Of a stretch of 37,436 nucleotides of DNA, positions 1-8,361 are shown piece by piece. Every line of letters begins with the position of its first letter. The first letter of the stretch is position 1. Under the pieces are notes generated by a model that did no database searches, was not told the origin of the DNA, and worked only from the letters and a program-made list of their open reading frames with translations. Source of the DNA: a candidate division WOR-1 bacterium RIFOXYB2_FULL_37_13 (lineage in GTDB: Bacteria; Margulisbacteria; WOR-1; XYC2-FULL-46-14; XYC2-FULL-37-10); the NCBI GenBank assembly GCA_001771535.1, contig MEUB01000029.1:1-37436 (forward strand), in the 5' to 3' direction. The position numbers and the translations under genes are program-made.

Positions 1-160
1 ATAGTTACAGGATGTGCCAAATTAATCATTATCATGTTTATGTTTTTTTCCTCAAAAATTTATTAAGCTATCCTTTTACAGATGCAGGTATAAGTTGACT
101 CATGTATCCTGAAACTTCTTTTGCTCCCCAAATTTCATTATTAAATCAATATCGAAAAAT

Positions 161-189
161 TAGACAATATAAAAAAATTCTGGTACAAT
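161..189 (+). promoter_or_regulatory. secD promoter, extended -10
   Basis: TAGACA (161-166), a 17-nt spacer and TACAAT (184-189), preceded by TGG so that it reads as an extended -10. Transcription should begin about 195-197, leaving a leader of only a few bases before the ATG at 203. No Shine-Dalgarno is visible. The rest of 1-160 shows no supported gene. Confidence 0.65.
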
Positions 190-202
190 TTTACTTCAAC
201 GT

Positions 203-1534
203 ATGAAAAACATTAATCAATTCCGTTCACTCATTATTCTTTTTGTTGTAGCGGCTTCGGTGTTTGTTATTTACAGTATGCCCATAAATCTTGGGCTCGA
301 CCTTCAAGGCGGAACGAGGCTTGTTTTTGTCGGGCAGGATACTTCTAAAGTTAAAGTTTCAGATGATGCGATGGCGGGGGTTGCCGCGGTTATAAGAAAT
401 CGTATTGATTCTCTCGGCGTTTCAGAGCCGGTTATTCAACGTAAAGGAAAAGATCAGGTTATTGTTGAGCTTCCAGGAGTTAAAGACCCTGACAGGGCTA
501 TCAAGCTGATAGGCGATACGGCTCTCCTTGAATTTGTTGAAGCCGAATGGGCTCCTGGAGACGAATCGGTTCTTACCCCGCAAAAAGTAAAAGAATATTA
601 TGGAGATTCTGCGCGATTGGATAAAGTGGAATCTGTAAAAGATGGGCAAGTTGTAAGGTCAACCCCCATCATATTGAAAGATACTACAATTACAGGGGCA
701 GATGTTAAAGCTGTTTATCCTCAAGTGGACGAATATGGAAATCCGTCTGTTGGGTTTGAATTAAACTCTACTGGCGTAAACCTTTTTGCTAGGCTTACAA
801 CTAGGCATATAGGTAAGCCGATAGCCATTTTACTGGACAAGAAAATAATTTCCGCCCCTAATGTTAATACCCCTATAACAGAAGGAAAAGGAATAATAAC
901 CGGCTCATTTTCCGCAGATGAAGTGCGCGATATGATTATAAAACTTAAAGCAGGCTCCCTGCCAATTCCGGTAAAAATGGTCGAGTCTCGAATCGTAGGC
1001 CCGACTTTGGGTCGTGATTCTATTGATAAAAGCAAAATAGCGGGAATAATAGGATTTGCGTTTATCTTCTTTTTTATGATTTTTTATTACAGGCTGCCGG
1101 GATTTGTTTCAACAATAGCTTTAGTTGTTTATGTTTTACTTACTTTGGCGATATTGTCCATTATTCGTACAACTTTAACTTTACCCGGAATTGCCGGCTT
1201 TTTGCTTTCCATGGGAATGGCTGTTGACGCAAATGTTATTATATTTGAGCGCTTAAAAGAAGAATTGCGCGCCGGCAAAAAAATCAAGATGGCTCTTGAC
1301 GCGGCATTTGAAAGAGCTTTTAATGCAATACTTGATTCCAATGTTACTACCGTGGTTGCTGCCGCGACCTTGTTTTTTGTCGGAACAGGAACGATTAAAG
1401 GGTTTGCCATAACTCTTTCAATTGGTATTTTGGTTTCTATGTTTACCGCGATTACCTTAACTAAAATGATGATGAATATGCTGGCTGACAGCGGGATTAT
1501 TTCAAAGCCGGATACTAAACTGGTGTATAAATGA
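203..1534 (+). CDS. secD: Protein translocase subunit SecD
   Basis: SecD works with SecF as an accessory of the SecYEG channel in the inner membrane, using the proton-motive force to pull exported proteins across. The 443-residue protein has an N-terminal membrane helix followed by the family motif LGLDLQGGTRLVF, a periplasmic region containing the conserved RIDSLGVSEPVIQRKG segment, and a C-terminal block of about five membrane helices with MGMAVDANVIIFERLKEE. It is shorter than E. coli SecD and lacks the long periplasmic insertion, as in many non-proteobacteria. The ATG at 203 lies just after a strong -10 box and has no Shine-Dalgarno, so initiation is probably leaderless or nearly so. Its stop overlaps the secF start (ATGA). 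Family assignment is secure. Confidence 0.97.
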   Translation: MKNINQFRSLIILFVVAASVFVIYSMPINLGLDLQGGTRLVFVGQDTSKVKVSDDAMAGVAAVIRNRIDSLGVSEPVIQRKGKDQVIVELPGVKDPDRAIKLIGDTALLEFVEAEWAPGDESVLTPQKVKEYYGDSARLDKVESVKDGQVVRSTPIILKDTTITGADVKAVYPQVDEYGNPSVGFELNSTGVNLFARLTTRHIGKPIAILLDKKIISAPNVNTPITEGKGIITGSFSADEVRDMIIKLKAGSLPIPVKMVESRIVGPTLGRDSIDKSKIAGIIGFAFIFFFMIFYYRLPGFVSTIALVVYVLLTLAILSIIRTTLTLPGIAGFLLSMGMAVDANVIIFERLKEELRAGKKIKMALDAAFERAFNAILDSNVTTVVAAATLFFVGTGTIKGFAITLSIGILVSMFTAITLTKMMMNMLADSGIISKPDTKLVYK

Positions 1535-2430
1535 ATTTAAATATAATAAAAAAGACAAAACTTTGGTTTACCTTGTCGGGGATGTTGATAGTTCTGGGCA
1601 TTTGTGGTCTTCTTTTTAATTCTGTAACTCGTGGAAAACCGATGAATTTTGGCATTGATTTTACCGGAGGAACCATGATCAATGTCCGCTTTAACTCTCC
1701 GAATATATCTGCCGCGAATCCTGTTAAAATTGCCGATGTTAGGGATGTCCTTCATCATTACAAGCTTGGAGAAGCTGTTATCCAGAGGTCAGGAGAAAGA
1801 GATGTTTTTATTCGTACAGAACCGATTGAAACTGAGACAAGACAGCAGATAATACAGGAATTGTATCAAAAGTATGACGGGGTTGATCTTTTGGAAGCGG
1901 ATACGATAGGGCCTGTTATAGGCGCGGAACTTCGCGCTCAGGCTTTTTGGGCGTTGGTTTTGGCACTGATTGGCATATTGATATATGTTTCTTTCCGTTT
2001 TGAATTTGTTTTTGCCACAGCTGCTGTAGTTGCCCTAGCGCATGATGCCATTATTACAACGGGAATTATGGCTATTTTGTGGCGCAGCATAGATATTTCT
2101 TTTATTGCCGCGATACTTACGATTCTTGGTTATTCTATCAACGATACAATTGTTATTTTTGACAGAATCCGTGAAAACTCAAAAAAACCGGCATATCGCA
2201 AACTTTCTTTTGCACAAATGGTTAATGAAAGTATTTGGGAAACAATGGCTCGTTCAATCAATACTGTGTTAACTGTTCTTGTTATGGTATTGGCTTTTCT
2301 TTTCTTCGGAGGAGAAACTCTGCGAGAATTTTCTTTGACCTTATTAATAGGATTTACCGCGGGCGCTTATTCTTCGATTTTTATCGCTTCTCCCCTTGTT
2401 GTCATGTGGAGCAAGAAAGAAAACCCATAA
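1531..2430 (+). CDS. secF: Protein translocase subunit SecF
   Basis: Partner of SecD in the SecDF export complex. The 299-residue protein has an N-terminal membrane helix, the motif MNFGIDFTGGTMINVRF, a small periplasmic domain (about residues 55-130) and five C-terminal membrane helices with the signature LTILGYSINDTIVIFDRIRE. Its ATG overlaps the secD stop by four bases (ATGA) and it has no clear ribosome-binding site of its own, so translation is probably coupled. The stop codon sits in the loop of a stem-loop (2421-2443). Assignment is secure. Confidence 0.97.
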   Translation: MNLNIIKKTKLWFTLSGMLIVLGICGLLFNSVTRGKPMNFGIDFTGGTMINVRFNSPNISAANPVKIADVRDVLHHYKLGEAVIQRSGERDVFIRTEPIETETRQQIIQELYQKYDGVDLLEADTIGPVIGAELRAQAFWALVLALIGILIYVSFRFEFVFATAAVVALAHDAIITTGIMAILWRSIDISFIAAILTILGYSINDTIVIFDRIRENSKKPAYRKLSFAQMVNESIWETMARSINTVLTVLVMVLAFLFFGGETLREFSLTLLIGFTAGAYSSIFIASPLVVMWSKKENP

Positions 2431-2443
2431 TTTATTTGGGTTT
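2421..2443 (+). terminator. Stem-loop across the secF stop codon
   Basis: AAACCCA (2421-2427) pairs with TGGGTTT (2437-2443), placing the secF TAA in the 9-nt loop. The next bases are CTGTCTTG rather than a T-run, so it is at best a weak terminator. It may instead protect the 3' end of the secDF mRNA or separate it from ftsK. Confidence 0.4.
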
Positions 2444-2454
2444 CTGTCTTGCAA

Positions 2455-2484
2455 TTGGATTGCTCGGATTGATTTTGCTATAAT
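2455..2484 (+). promoter_or_regulatory. ftsK promoter, extended -10
   Basis: TTGGAT (2455-2460), an 18-nt spacer and a perfect TATAAT (2479-2484) preceded by TGC. The GTG start of ftsK lies nine bases after the -10, so the transcript is predicted to begin at or within a few bases of the start codon. Confidence 0.65.
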
Positions 2485-2493
2485 GGGTTCACT

Positions 2494-4788
2494 GTGGCTC
2501 GAAAAAAAAATGACTCAAAGCAGGAACCTTCACCTTTTGCTCAGGATTTATCGGGGATACTTCTTGTGGCATTATCTGTTTTTATATTAGTATCCAATTT
2601 TTCATCTTCGACCGGATTAGTCGGCCTTTATCTTATAAAACTTTCTCTGCGAGCAATTCTTGGAATAGGAATTTATTTGCTTCCGTTTTTTATTGGAGCT
2701 TATGGCGTAGTTTTATTGTTTCGTCATGAAATAGCGGAACTAAGGATCAGGTTGGTCGGCCTCTTTACTCTTTTTTTGGCTTTTGTAACCGCAGTCCAAT
2801 TTTATTCTCCTTTTTATTTTAAAGCAGAAATTTCTCATAATATCATACAAGGCGCCGGCGGCATTTTGGGATATTTTTTGAAATTTGTTTTGGAAAGAAC
2901 GGTTGGGACAGTCGGTGCTTACATAGCAATAACTGTAATGGTTCTAATTTCAATGCTCCTTATTTTTAACATTACCGCTTTAATGGCGTTTAATTTTTTA
3001 AAATCTTTATTTGTTTTTATTCCTAAAAATTCCGTCCTTCAACAAAAAACTAGGCTACAGATAAAAGACAAAGAATTAATTACTGTTTCTGAGGGCTCTT
3101 TAATCCCTTCTCCGGCTCCTCCCCGGGAAATAGTTTCGTTTCCTGTTCCCCAGTATTCTTCTGATACGGAACCGGCAAAAGATTCTCAGCCTTATCCTCC
3201 GCTTGACCTTAATAATGAAACTGTGGGAGATGATGACTTTGATATTATTGAAGAGAAGCAGGAAAAAAAGAAGGCTTCTTATGCTAAATATAAGCTTCCG
3301 CCAATTTCTTTACTTGAAGATCCTTCTTCAAAGGATAAACAGATGCAGGAAAAGATCAAGGAAACTACAGAATTCAGAAAAAAACTTTTGGAAGAAACTC
3401 TGCGAAATTTTGGTGTCGGCGCTAGAGTTGTTTCCATTAATCAGGGGCCTGCTGTTACAAGATTTGAGCTTCAGCCCGATCCGGGAGTCAAGATCAGCAG
3501 GATAGCTTCTCTATCCGACGATATAGCCTTAAATCTTGCGGCTCAGGGGGTTCGTATTGAAGCTCCGGTTCCTGGGAGATCGGTTGTTGGAATAGAGGTT
3601 CCCAATACCAGTGTTACGGCTGTAAAACTCAAAGAGATAGTAAGGACCGATGAATTTCAAAAGAACCGGTCAAAAATTTTTATCGCGCTTGGAAAAGATT
3701 TGTCAGGGACTCCTGTTTACGGCGATCTTGCGAAAATGCCGCATCTTTTAATCGCGGGAACAACAGGATCGGGGAAATCTGTTTGTATAAATTCACTTAT
3801 AATAAGTATTTTACTCAGGGCGAGGCCGGATGAGGTCAAGTTCATAATGATTGATCCTAAGATGGTTGAGTTGTCTCTTTATGATGATATTCCGCATCTT
3901 CTGGCGCCTGTGGTAACCGATCCGCGTCGTGCGGCATTAACATTGAAAGAATGGGTCATGCGGGAGATGGAAAAAAGGTACCAGCTTTTTTATGATAACG
4001 CGGTAAGGAATATAGATGCTTACAATGGCAGACATGCCGATGAAAAACTTCCTCATATTCTTGTAATAATAGATGAGCTTGCTGATTTGATGATGGTTGC
4101 GGCTTCTGAAGTTGAGACGACAATTTGCCGTTTGGCACAGATGGCGCGTGCGACAGGCATACATCTTGTTATTGCTACACAGAGGCCTTCTGTTGATGTT
4201 ATAACTGGGCTTATTAAGGCAAATGTTCCTTCCAGAATTGCCTTTGCTGTGGCGACACAAATTGATTCAAGGGTTATTTTGGATTATTCCGGAGCTGAAA
4301 AACTGCTGGGAAGGGGAGATATGCTTTACAGTCCTATTGGAGCAATGAAACCTACAAGGATGCAGGGCTCTTTTGTAACAGACAAAGAAGCGGAAAAAAT
4401 TATCGATTTTATCAAAAGACAGGCTGCTCCCGATTATCTCGAGGAGATTACAGACTTAAAATTGCCGGATGGAGATGCAAAGGAGTTTGGTGCTCACGGA
4501 GCTTCGGGGAGAGACGCGTTATTTAATGATGCGGTAAGGCTTGTGATTGAATCAGGAGTTGCTTCGACCTCTTATCTTCAAAGGAGAATGCGTATAGGAT
4601 ACAACAGAGCAGCTAGGCTTATGGATGAAATAGAAGCGGCCAATATTGTAAGCAGGCCAGAAGGTGACAATAAGGGTCGCCGAATAATAGCAAGCGCAGA
4701 AATGCTTGCGGCGCTTAATATTTCTTTGATCCGTCCTTCGCAACCACCGCAGAAAGAAACGCCCGAATCAGAAAAAATTCCCGCATAG
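2494..4788 (+). CDS. ftsK: DNA translocase FtsK/SpoIIIE family
   Basis: Hexameric dsDNA pump at the division septum that segregates chromosome termini. At 764 residues it has the full architecture: several membrane helices in about the first 170 residues, a linker rich in Pro and charged residues (about 180-270), then the motor. The motor carries Walker A GTTGSGKS (422-429), Walker B HILVIIDELADLMM and the segment RATGIHLVIATQRPSVDVITG. A C-terminal winged-helix gamma domain (ALFNDAVRLVIESGVASTSY onward) would read orienting DNA sequences and contact XerD. The start is GTG, chosen because it lies directly after a TATAAT box and before the first membrane helix; there is no Shine-Dalgarno. The C-terminus ends in a Pro/Glu-rich tail. 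Confidence 0.96.
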   Translation: MARKKNDSKQEPSPFAQDLSGILLVALSVFILVSNFSSSTGLVGLYLIKLSLRAILGIGIYLLPFFIGAYGVVLLFRHEIAELRIRLVGLFTLFLAFVTAVQFYSPFYFKAEISHNIIQGAGGILGYFLKFVLERTVGTVGAYIAITVMVLISMLLIFNITALMAFNFLKSLFVFIPKNSVLQQKTRLQIKDKELITVSEGSLIPSPAPPREIVSFPVPQYSSDTEPAKDSQPYPPLDLNNETVGDDDFDIIEEKQEKKKASYAKYKLPPISLLEDPSSKDKQMQEKIKETTEFRKKLLEETLRNFGVGARVVSINQGPAVTRFELQPDPGVKISRIASLSDDIALNLAAQGVRIEAPVPGRSVVGIEVPNTSVTAVKLKEIVRTDEFQKNRSKIFIALGKDLSGTPVYGDLAKMPHLLIAGTTGSGKSVCINSLIISILLRARPDEVKFIMIDPKMVELSLYDDIPHLLAPVVTDPRRAALTLKEWVMREMEKRYQLFYDNAVRNIDAYNGRHADEKLPHILVIIDELADLMMVAASEVETTICRLAQMARATGIHLVIATQRPSVDVITGLIKANVPSRIAFAVATQIDSRVILDYSGAEKLLGRGDMLYSPIGAMKPTRMQGSFVTDKEAEKIIDFIKRQAAPDYLEEITDLKLPDGDAKEFGAHGASGRDALFNDAVRLVIESGVASTSYLQRRMRIGYNRAARLMDEIEAANIVSRPEGDNKGRRIIASAEMLAALNISLIRPSQPPQKETPESEKIPA

Positions 4789-4899
4789 CGTTTTGTTTTT
4801 TTATTACTTTCTTATTTGCGAAATTTCCTCTATTTTTTAACGATATATATGCAGGAAATTGATTTCTCTAGAAATAAATAAAACGGAGGAAAATATTTT

Positions 4900-6447
4900 A
4901 TGACAATTAATCCAACTTCAGGGGCAAAAACAAGAGCTGAAACAGTAGGGGGCCCAAGTTTAAGGGTGAAAATACCATTATGGAGAAACATGTTAGCTAT
5001 GTGTAAGATGGCTAAGCCTTCGGATATTTTTCCTCTTGATGATGTTCAACAAGAAGGAATGTTACCTCAATTGAAATCCGACTGCCGCGCACTAAAACTG
5101 GAATACCACCCTGATAGAATAGAAGGAGAGGGAGAATTTGTAGCTACACTTAAAGAACTTGGCGGTCAAATTTGTGGCGAAATAGATAGGCTTTATGGTT
5201 TGAGAAAAGCAGAAATTGAAAAAAAGTTGGAACCGGCAGGCTCACCTCATCAAGCCCAAGCGCCTAGAAGAGGAGATCAGGGCAAAAAATTAGTCAGAGA
5301 TTACCAAAAACCGCCCAGCTGGACAGAAGAAGAATGGCAAACTCTTCTTAAAGCACATCCATTGTTGGAGACAAGCAGCCCTCTTAGTGATGAAAAATTT
5401 TCTCAAGTAATAGAACGCCTTAAGCCTCGCAAGCTTCAAGATTGCCCAAAACCTCCAAATTGGGAAAATTGGGAATGGACAAAGTTTATTAATGAACATA
5501 AGGATTGGTACTTCTCTCATGGCAAACCTTGGGATAATGATGCATTTTGGAATAATATAGAAGCTAATAGGCCGATGCCAACAAAGAGAGCCCTTCATTT
5601 CTTTAATCTGCCTGACGGAGTTGAAAAGTGGGAGTGGCAGGATATTCTAGAGAGAAACCCGCATACAGAATTTCCTGTTGAACCTTTTAACAAAGATAAA
5701 TTTATTGCTTGGGTTGAAAGTCAAAGGCCATATCCTTATGAGAAAAATGCGATTACTTCTGACAAAATGTATGAATTGGAGAGGAGGCAAGTTAGCGATT
5801 TAGACTATTCTGGAAGGAAGGAGCTCCTTTTTGATAGAAAATGCTCTAAACATAAAAAAGAAAGGAATGGCTCCCCTGCCGTTTTGTGGATACCTAAAGA
5901 AAATATAGCTGAGTTGATAACAAAACATATAACAGCTGAGCAACAGGATGCTTTGTTTAATCTTTTAGGTTTAGAAAAACCCACACCAGCTTGGTATGAG
6001 CTACTTCAGCCTGAGTGGAAAACTGTATATACTGCGATGATGTTGGCTAAAGAGGGAAAGCATCCGGATATTTCTTTGTCACCTTTGTACTCTTACGGGA
6101 ATAGTAAATATGAAAATTGCCCAAGTGTTAGTTGGGGGTATAGATGTGATGCATGTTTTGAGGGGACCAACATTGTCTGGAAATTTCAGAGAAAAATAGA
6201 GCAAAGTGGGGCATATACTCAGCCGCCATTTTTAGTGACATCTCCCGCGCTTGTTGAGCATTCGTTTGGAAATCATGGGTCTCTAGCTGTTTTTGAAATT
6301 GATATGCCAGGCTATAGTTGGTATCCTTCACGACCGGATGTATATGGAGCTGAAGTTGATAAAAGTGCAATTTTAGTATTTTTTGGTGGCAAGAAAAATG
6401 ATGCGAAAATTATAAACCCAATGTTAAAAAAAAGGCTTATTAAATGA
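4900..6447 (+). CDS. Orphan J-domain protein with three W/P-rich repeats
   Basis: No known full-length family is recognised. Residues about 41-105 look like a divergent J-domain: a helix ending RALKLEYHPDR with the HPD tripeptide at 70-72, then a helix with the GEIDRLYGL pattern. HPD motifs stimulate Hsp70 ATPase, so a DnaK partner is plausible. After a charged linker come three tandem units of about 45 residues (133-177, 181-226, 232-279), each with a P-rich start, W..(W)EW, a hydrophobic helix, then F..(W)(I/V)E..(R/K)P. The C-terminal half (about 320-515) is unassigned and has a CDAC pair (416-419). There is no signal peptide. The first 20 residues are rich in Thr, Ser and Gly. The ATG follows GGAGGA (4885-4890). 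The gene is monocistronic. Confidence 0.85.
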   Translation: MTINPTSGAKTRAETVGGPSLRVKIPLWRNMLAMCKMAKPSDIFPLDDVQQEGMLPQLKSDCRALKLEYHPDRIEGEGEFVATLKELGGQICGEIDRLYGLRKAEIEKKLEPAGSPHQAQAPRRGDQGKKLVRDYQKPPSWTEEEWQTLLKAHPLLETSSPLSDEKFSQVIERLKPRKLQDCPKPPNWENWEWTKFINEHKDWYFSHGKPWDNDAFWNNIEANRPMPTKRALHFFNLPDGVEKWEWQDILERNPHTEFPVEPFNKDKFIAWVESQRPYPYEKNAITSDKMYELERRQVSDLDYSGRKELLFDRKCSKHKKERNGSPAVLWIPKENIAELITKHITAEQQDALFNLLGLEKPTPAWYELLQPEWKTVYTAMMLAKEGKHPDISLSPLYSYGNSKYENCPSVSWGYRCDACFEGTNIVWKFQRKIEQSGAYTQPPFLVTSPALVEHSFGNHGSLAVFEIDMPGYSWYPSRPDVYGAEVDKSAILVFFGGKKNDAKIINPMLKKRLIK

Positions 6448-6483
6448 AAAAATGCGAGTTTAGGCTTCTTGCCAAATTTAAGG

Positions 6484-6512
6484 ATGACAGTTCTTTTATA
6501 TTTTGTTAGAAT
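6484..6512 (+). promoter_or_regulatory. Promoter of the ABC importer operon
   Basis: ATGACA (6484-6489), a 17-nt spacer and TAGAAT (6507-6512) with an upstream TGT, an extended -10. The start site should be near 6519, just before the AGGAG of the 17-codon leader ORF. No cobalamin-riboswitch B12 box was seen in 6448-6587. Confidence 0.6.
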
Positions 6513-6537
6513 GAAAGCAATAAGCAGGAGATAAAAA

Positions 6538-6591
6538 ATGACCAAAACTATAATAAAAAAAGGCTTTTTAATTGAAATGCTTTTAACATGA
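6538..6591 (+). CDS. Putative 17-aa leader peptide, coupled to the binding-protein gene
   Basis: A short ORF encoding MTKTIIKKGFLIEMLLT. It is preceded by AGGAG (6526-6530) at a good spacing, while the following binding-protein gene has no Shine-Dalgarno of its own. Its TGA overlaps the next ATG in the arrangement ATGA (6588-6591), so terminating ribosomes could restart on the downstream gene. It lies about 20 nt downstream of the predicted transcription start. It has no detectable homology by eye. It could be a regulatory leader peptide or simply a translational coupler. Sequence evidence for the ORF and its site is clear; translation is inferred. Confidence 0.5.
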   Translation: MTKTIIKKGFLIEMLLT

Positions 6592-7403
6592 TTTTCAGGC
6601 GTATTTTTGTTTTTCTTATAATTTCTTTTCTTCTTGCAGCTGCTTCATTTGCTCTCCCTTCACGCATTATTTCTACCATGCCTTCGATTACAGAAACTCT
6701 TTTTATTCTTGGGGTTGGGGATAAGGTTGTAGGAGTAACCACAAACTGTAATTATCCAAAAGAAGCCGCGACAAAAGAAAAAATCGGGCGGGTTACTGTC
6801 AATGTTGAAAAAATATTTTATTTAAAGCCTGACCTTATCCTTATGCTTGAAGATGCCCAGCTGCGCGACATTGAATACCTTAAATCCAAAAAACTTCCGG
6901 TTGTCGCAATTCAGGCCAACACCGTGCAGGGGGTTTTTGATTCTATCAATCAAATAGGCTCTTTGACGGGAGCAACCAAAGAGGCGGAAAAAATTGTTAT
7001 GCAGCTTAATTCTCGTTTGCATAAAATTAAAGAATCGGATAAGGCTAAAATAGCCAAATCTATATTTGTCATGGCGGGATTTAAGCCTTTGGTGAGCGTG
7101 GGGAGAAGCTCTTTTATTAATGATATATTGGCAAAAGCAGGAGGAGAAAATGTTATCATAAGTAAAGTAGCGTATCCGCAAATAAGTTTTGAAGAATTGT
7201 ACAGGTTAAATCCTGATATCTTGATCGTGCCAAAAGGTCTTTTTGGCGGGGATCAAATTAAAAAAGAAGAAAAATTAAGAAGACTTTCGGCCGTACAAAA
7301 TGATAGAATATTGTTTGTGGAGGATGATCTCCTGTTTCGTCCCGGGCCGAGGGTTGTTGACGCTATAGAAATTATCGCAAAGTTTTTATCCAATGAAAAT
7401 TAA
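6588..7403 (+). CDS. ABC transporter periplasmic binding protein (BtuF/FhuD-like)
   Basis: Substrate-capture protein of a class II ABC importer of the cobalamin/siderophore/heme type. The 271 residues begin with a hydrophobic signal sequence (about 1-22, RRIFVFLIISFLLAAASFAL). No lipobox cysteine is evident, so the protein is probably periplasmic. Family features are the early SIISTMPSITETLFILGVGDKVVGVT stretch (given as family pattern RIISTMPSITETLF), the CNYP motif, and the later ERP-fold segment with SVGRSSFINDILAKAGGENV (SFINDILAKAGGENV). CNYP occurs in BtuF-like proteins, which leans towards cobalamin, but the ligand cannot be fixed by sequence. Its start overlaps the stop of a 17-codon leader ORF, and its end overlaps the permease gene by 11 bases. 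Confidence 0.88.
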   Translation: MIFRRIFVFLIISFLLAAASFALPSRIISTMPSITETLFILGVGDKVVGVTTNCNYPKEAATKEKIGRVTVNVEKIFYLKPDLILMLEDAQLRDIEYLKSKKLPVVAIQANTVQGVFDSINQIGSLTGATKEAEKIVMQLNSRLHKIKESDKAKIAKSIFVMAGFKPLVSVGRSSFINDILAKAGGENVIISKVAYPQISFEELYRLNPDILIVPKGLFGGDQIKKEEKLRRLSAVQNDRILFVEDDLLFRPGPRVVDAIEIIAKFLSNEN

Positions 7404-8361
7404 TAAGAAAAATATATTATACGTTCTACTGTTGGCATTGGCTTTGCTTTCGATTGTTTCTATGTTGCTTGGGCCTGTTTTTATTTCTCCCAAATATCTT
7501 TTTCAGAGTGAAATTCTCTGGCAGATCCGATTGCCTCGCATTATTTTGTCGGCATTGGTTGGCATAATGCTTGGTATTTCCGGTGTTATTTTGCAGGGTA
7601 TACTGCGCAACCCTCTGGCAGATCCATACATTTTAGGTGTTTCTGCCGGCGCTGGGGTTGGGGCTGCTGTTGCTATGGGGGCAGGTTTGAATTTTGTTTT
7701 TTTGGGAATGAGCTCAATTCCGATCCTTGCATTTATGTTTGCGCTTGGGGCGGTTCTTATTGTTTATAAGCTTGCTCAAGTCAAAGGCGAGACCTCTACA
7801 GAAACTTTAATATTAGCAGGAATAGCGGTTTCTGCTTTTTCTTCGGCAGTTTTAGCTTTAATAATAATTATTACGGGTCAGCTCCAGTCGATTTATTTTT
7901 GGCTTTTGGGTTCTTTTTCCATGGCCTCTTATACCGATATCTTTACGTTGCTGCCTTATTTGCTTGTCGGATCAATCTTTGCTTTTTTCTATTCAAAAGA
8001 GCTTAACGCCCTTTTACTTGGAGAAGAAATGGCGTTAACTCTTGGCGTTGATGTCGAAAAGGTTCGGCTGATGATGGTTATAGTTGCCAGCCTTATGACT
8101 GCGGCAGCGGTTTCTGTTTCCGGGCTTATAGGCTTTGTCGGTCTTATTGTCCCTCATTTTGTAAGGCTGTTTTTGGGGCCTAACCATAAGATGCTAGTTC
8201 CTACGTCAGCTCTTGGCGGGGCAATTCTTATGATGGGGGCAGACACTTTGGGAAGGACTCTTTTTTCTCCGATAGAAGTTCCAATCGGAGTTGTCATGGC
8301 TCTTGTCGGAAGTCCTTTCTTTTTGTATGTTCTAAGAAGGAGATATAAAGCAAAAAGATGA
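7393..8361 (+). CDS. FecCD/BtuC-family ABC transporter permease
   Basis: Inner-membrane channel of the importer. The 322-residue protein is almost wholly hydrophobic, compatible with 9-10 membrane helices. It carries the FecCD signatures RLPRIILSALVG, ILRNPLADPYILGVSAGAG and the GLIGFVGLIVPHFVRL segment that forms the coupling-helix region contacting the ATPase. The N-terminal ATG lies inside the end of the binding-protein gene, and its TGA overlaps the ATPase start (ATGA at 8358-8361), so all three proteins are likely made in a coupled ratio. Substrate is probably cobalamin, heme or an iron chelate; the family does not separate these by sequence alone. Confidence 0.93.
   Translation: MKINKKNILYVLLLALALLSIVSMLLGPVFISPKYLFQSEILWQIRLPRIILSALVGIMLGISGVILQGILRNPLADPYILGVSAGAGVGAAVAMGAGLNFVFLGMSSIPILAFMFALGAVLIVYKLAQVKGETSTETLILAGIAVSAFSSAVLALIIIITGQLQSIYFWLLGSFSMASYTDIFTLLPYLLVGSIFAFFYSKELNALLLGEEMALTLGVDVEKVRLMMVIVASLMTAAAVSVSGLIGFVGLIVPHFVRLFLGPNHKMLVPTSALGGAILMMGADTLGRTLFSPIEVPIGVVMALVGSPFFLYVLRRRYKAKR

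Noticed and set aside
6448-6587. Cobalamin riboswitch upstream of the importer
   Set aside because: The gap is only 140 nt and contains no B12-box-like sequence; a promoter and a 17-codon ORF account for most of it.
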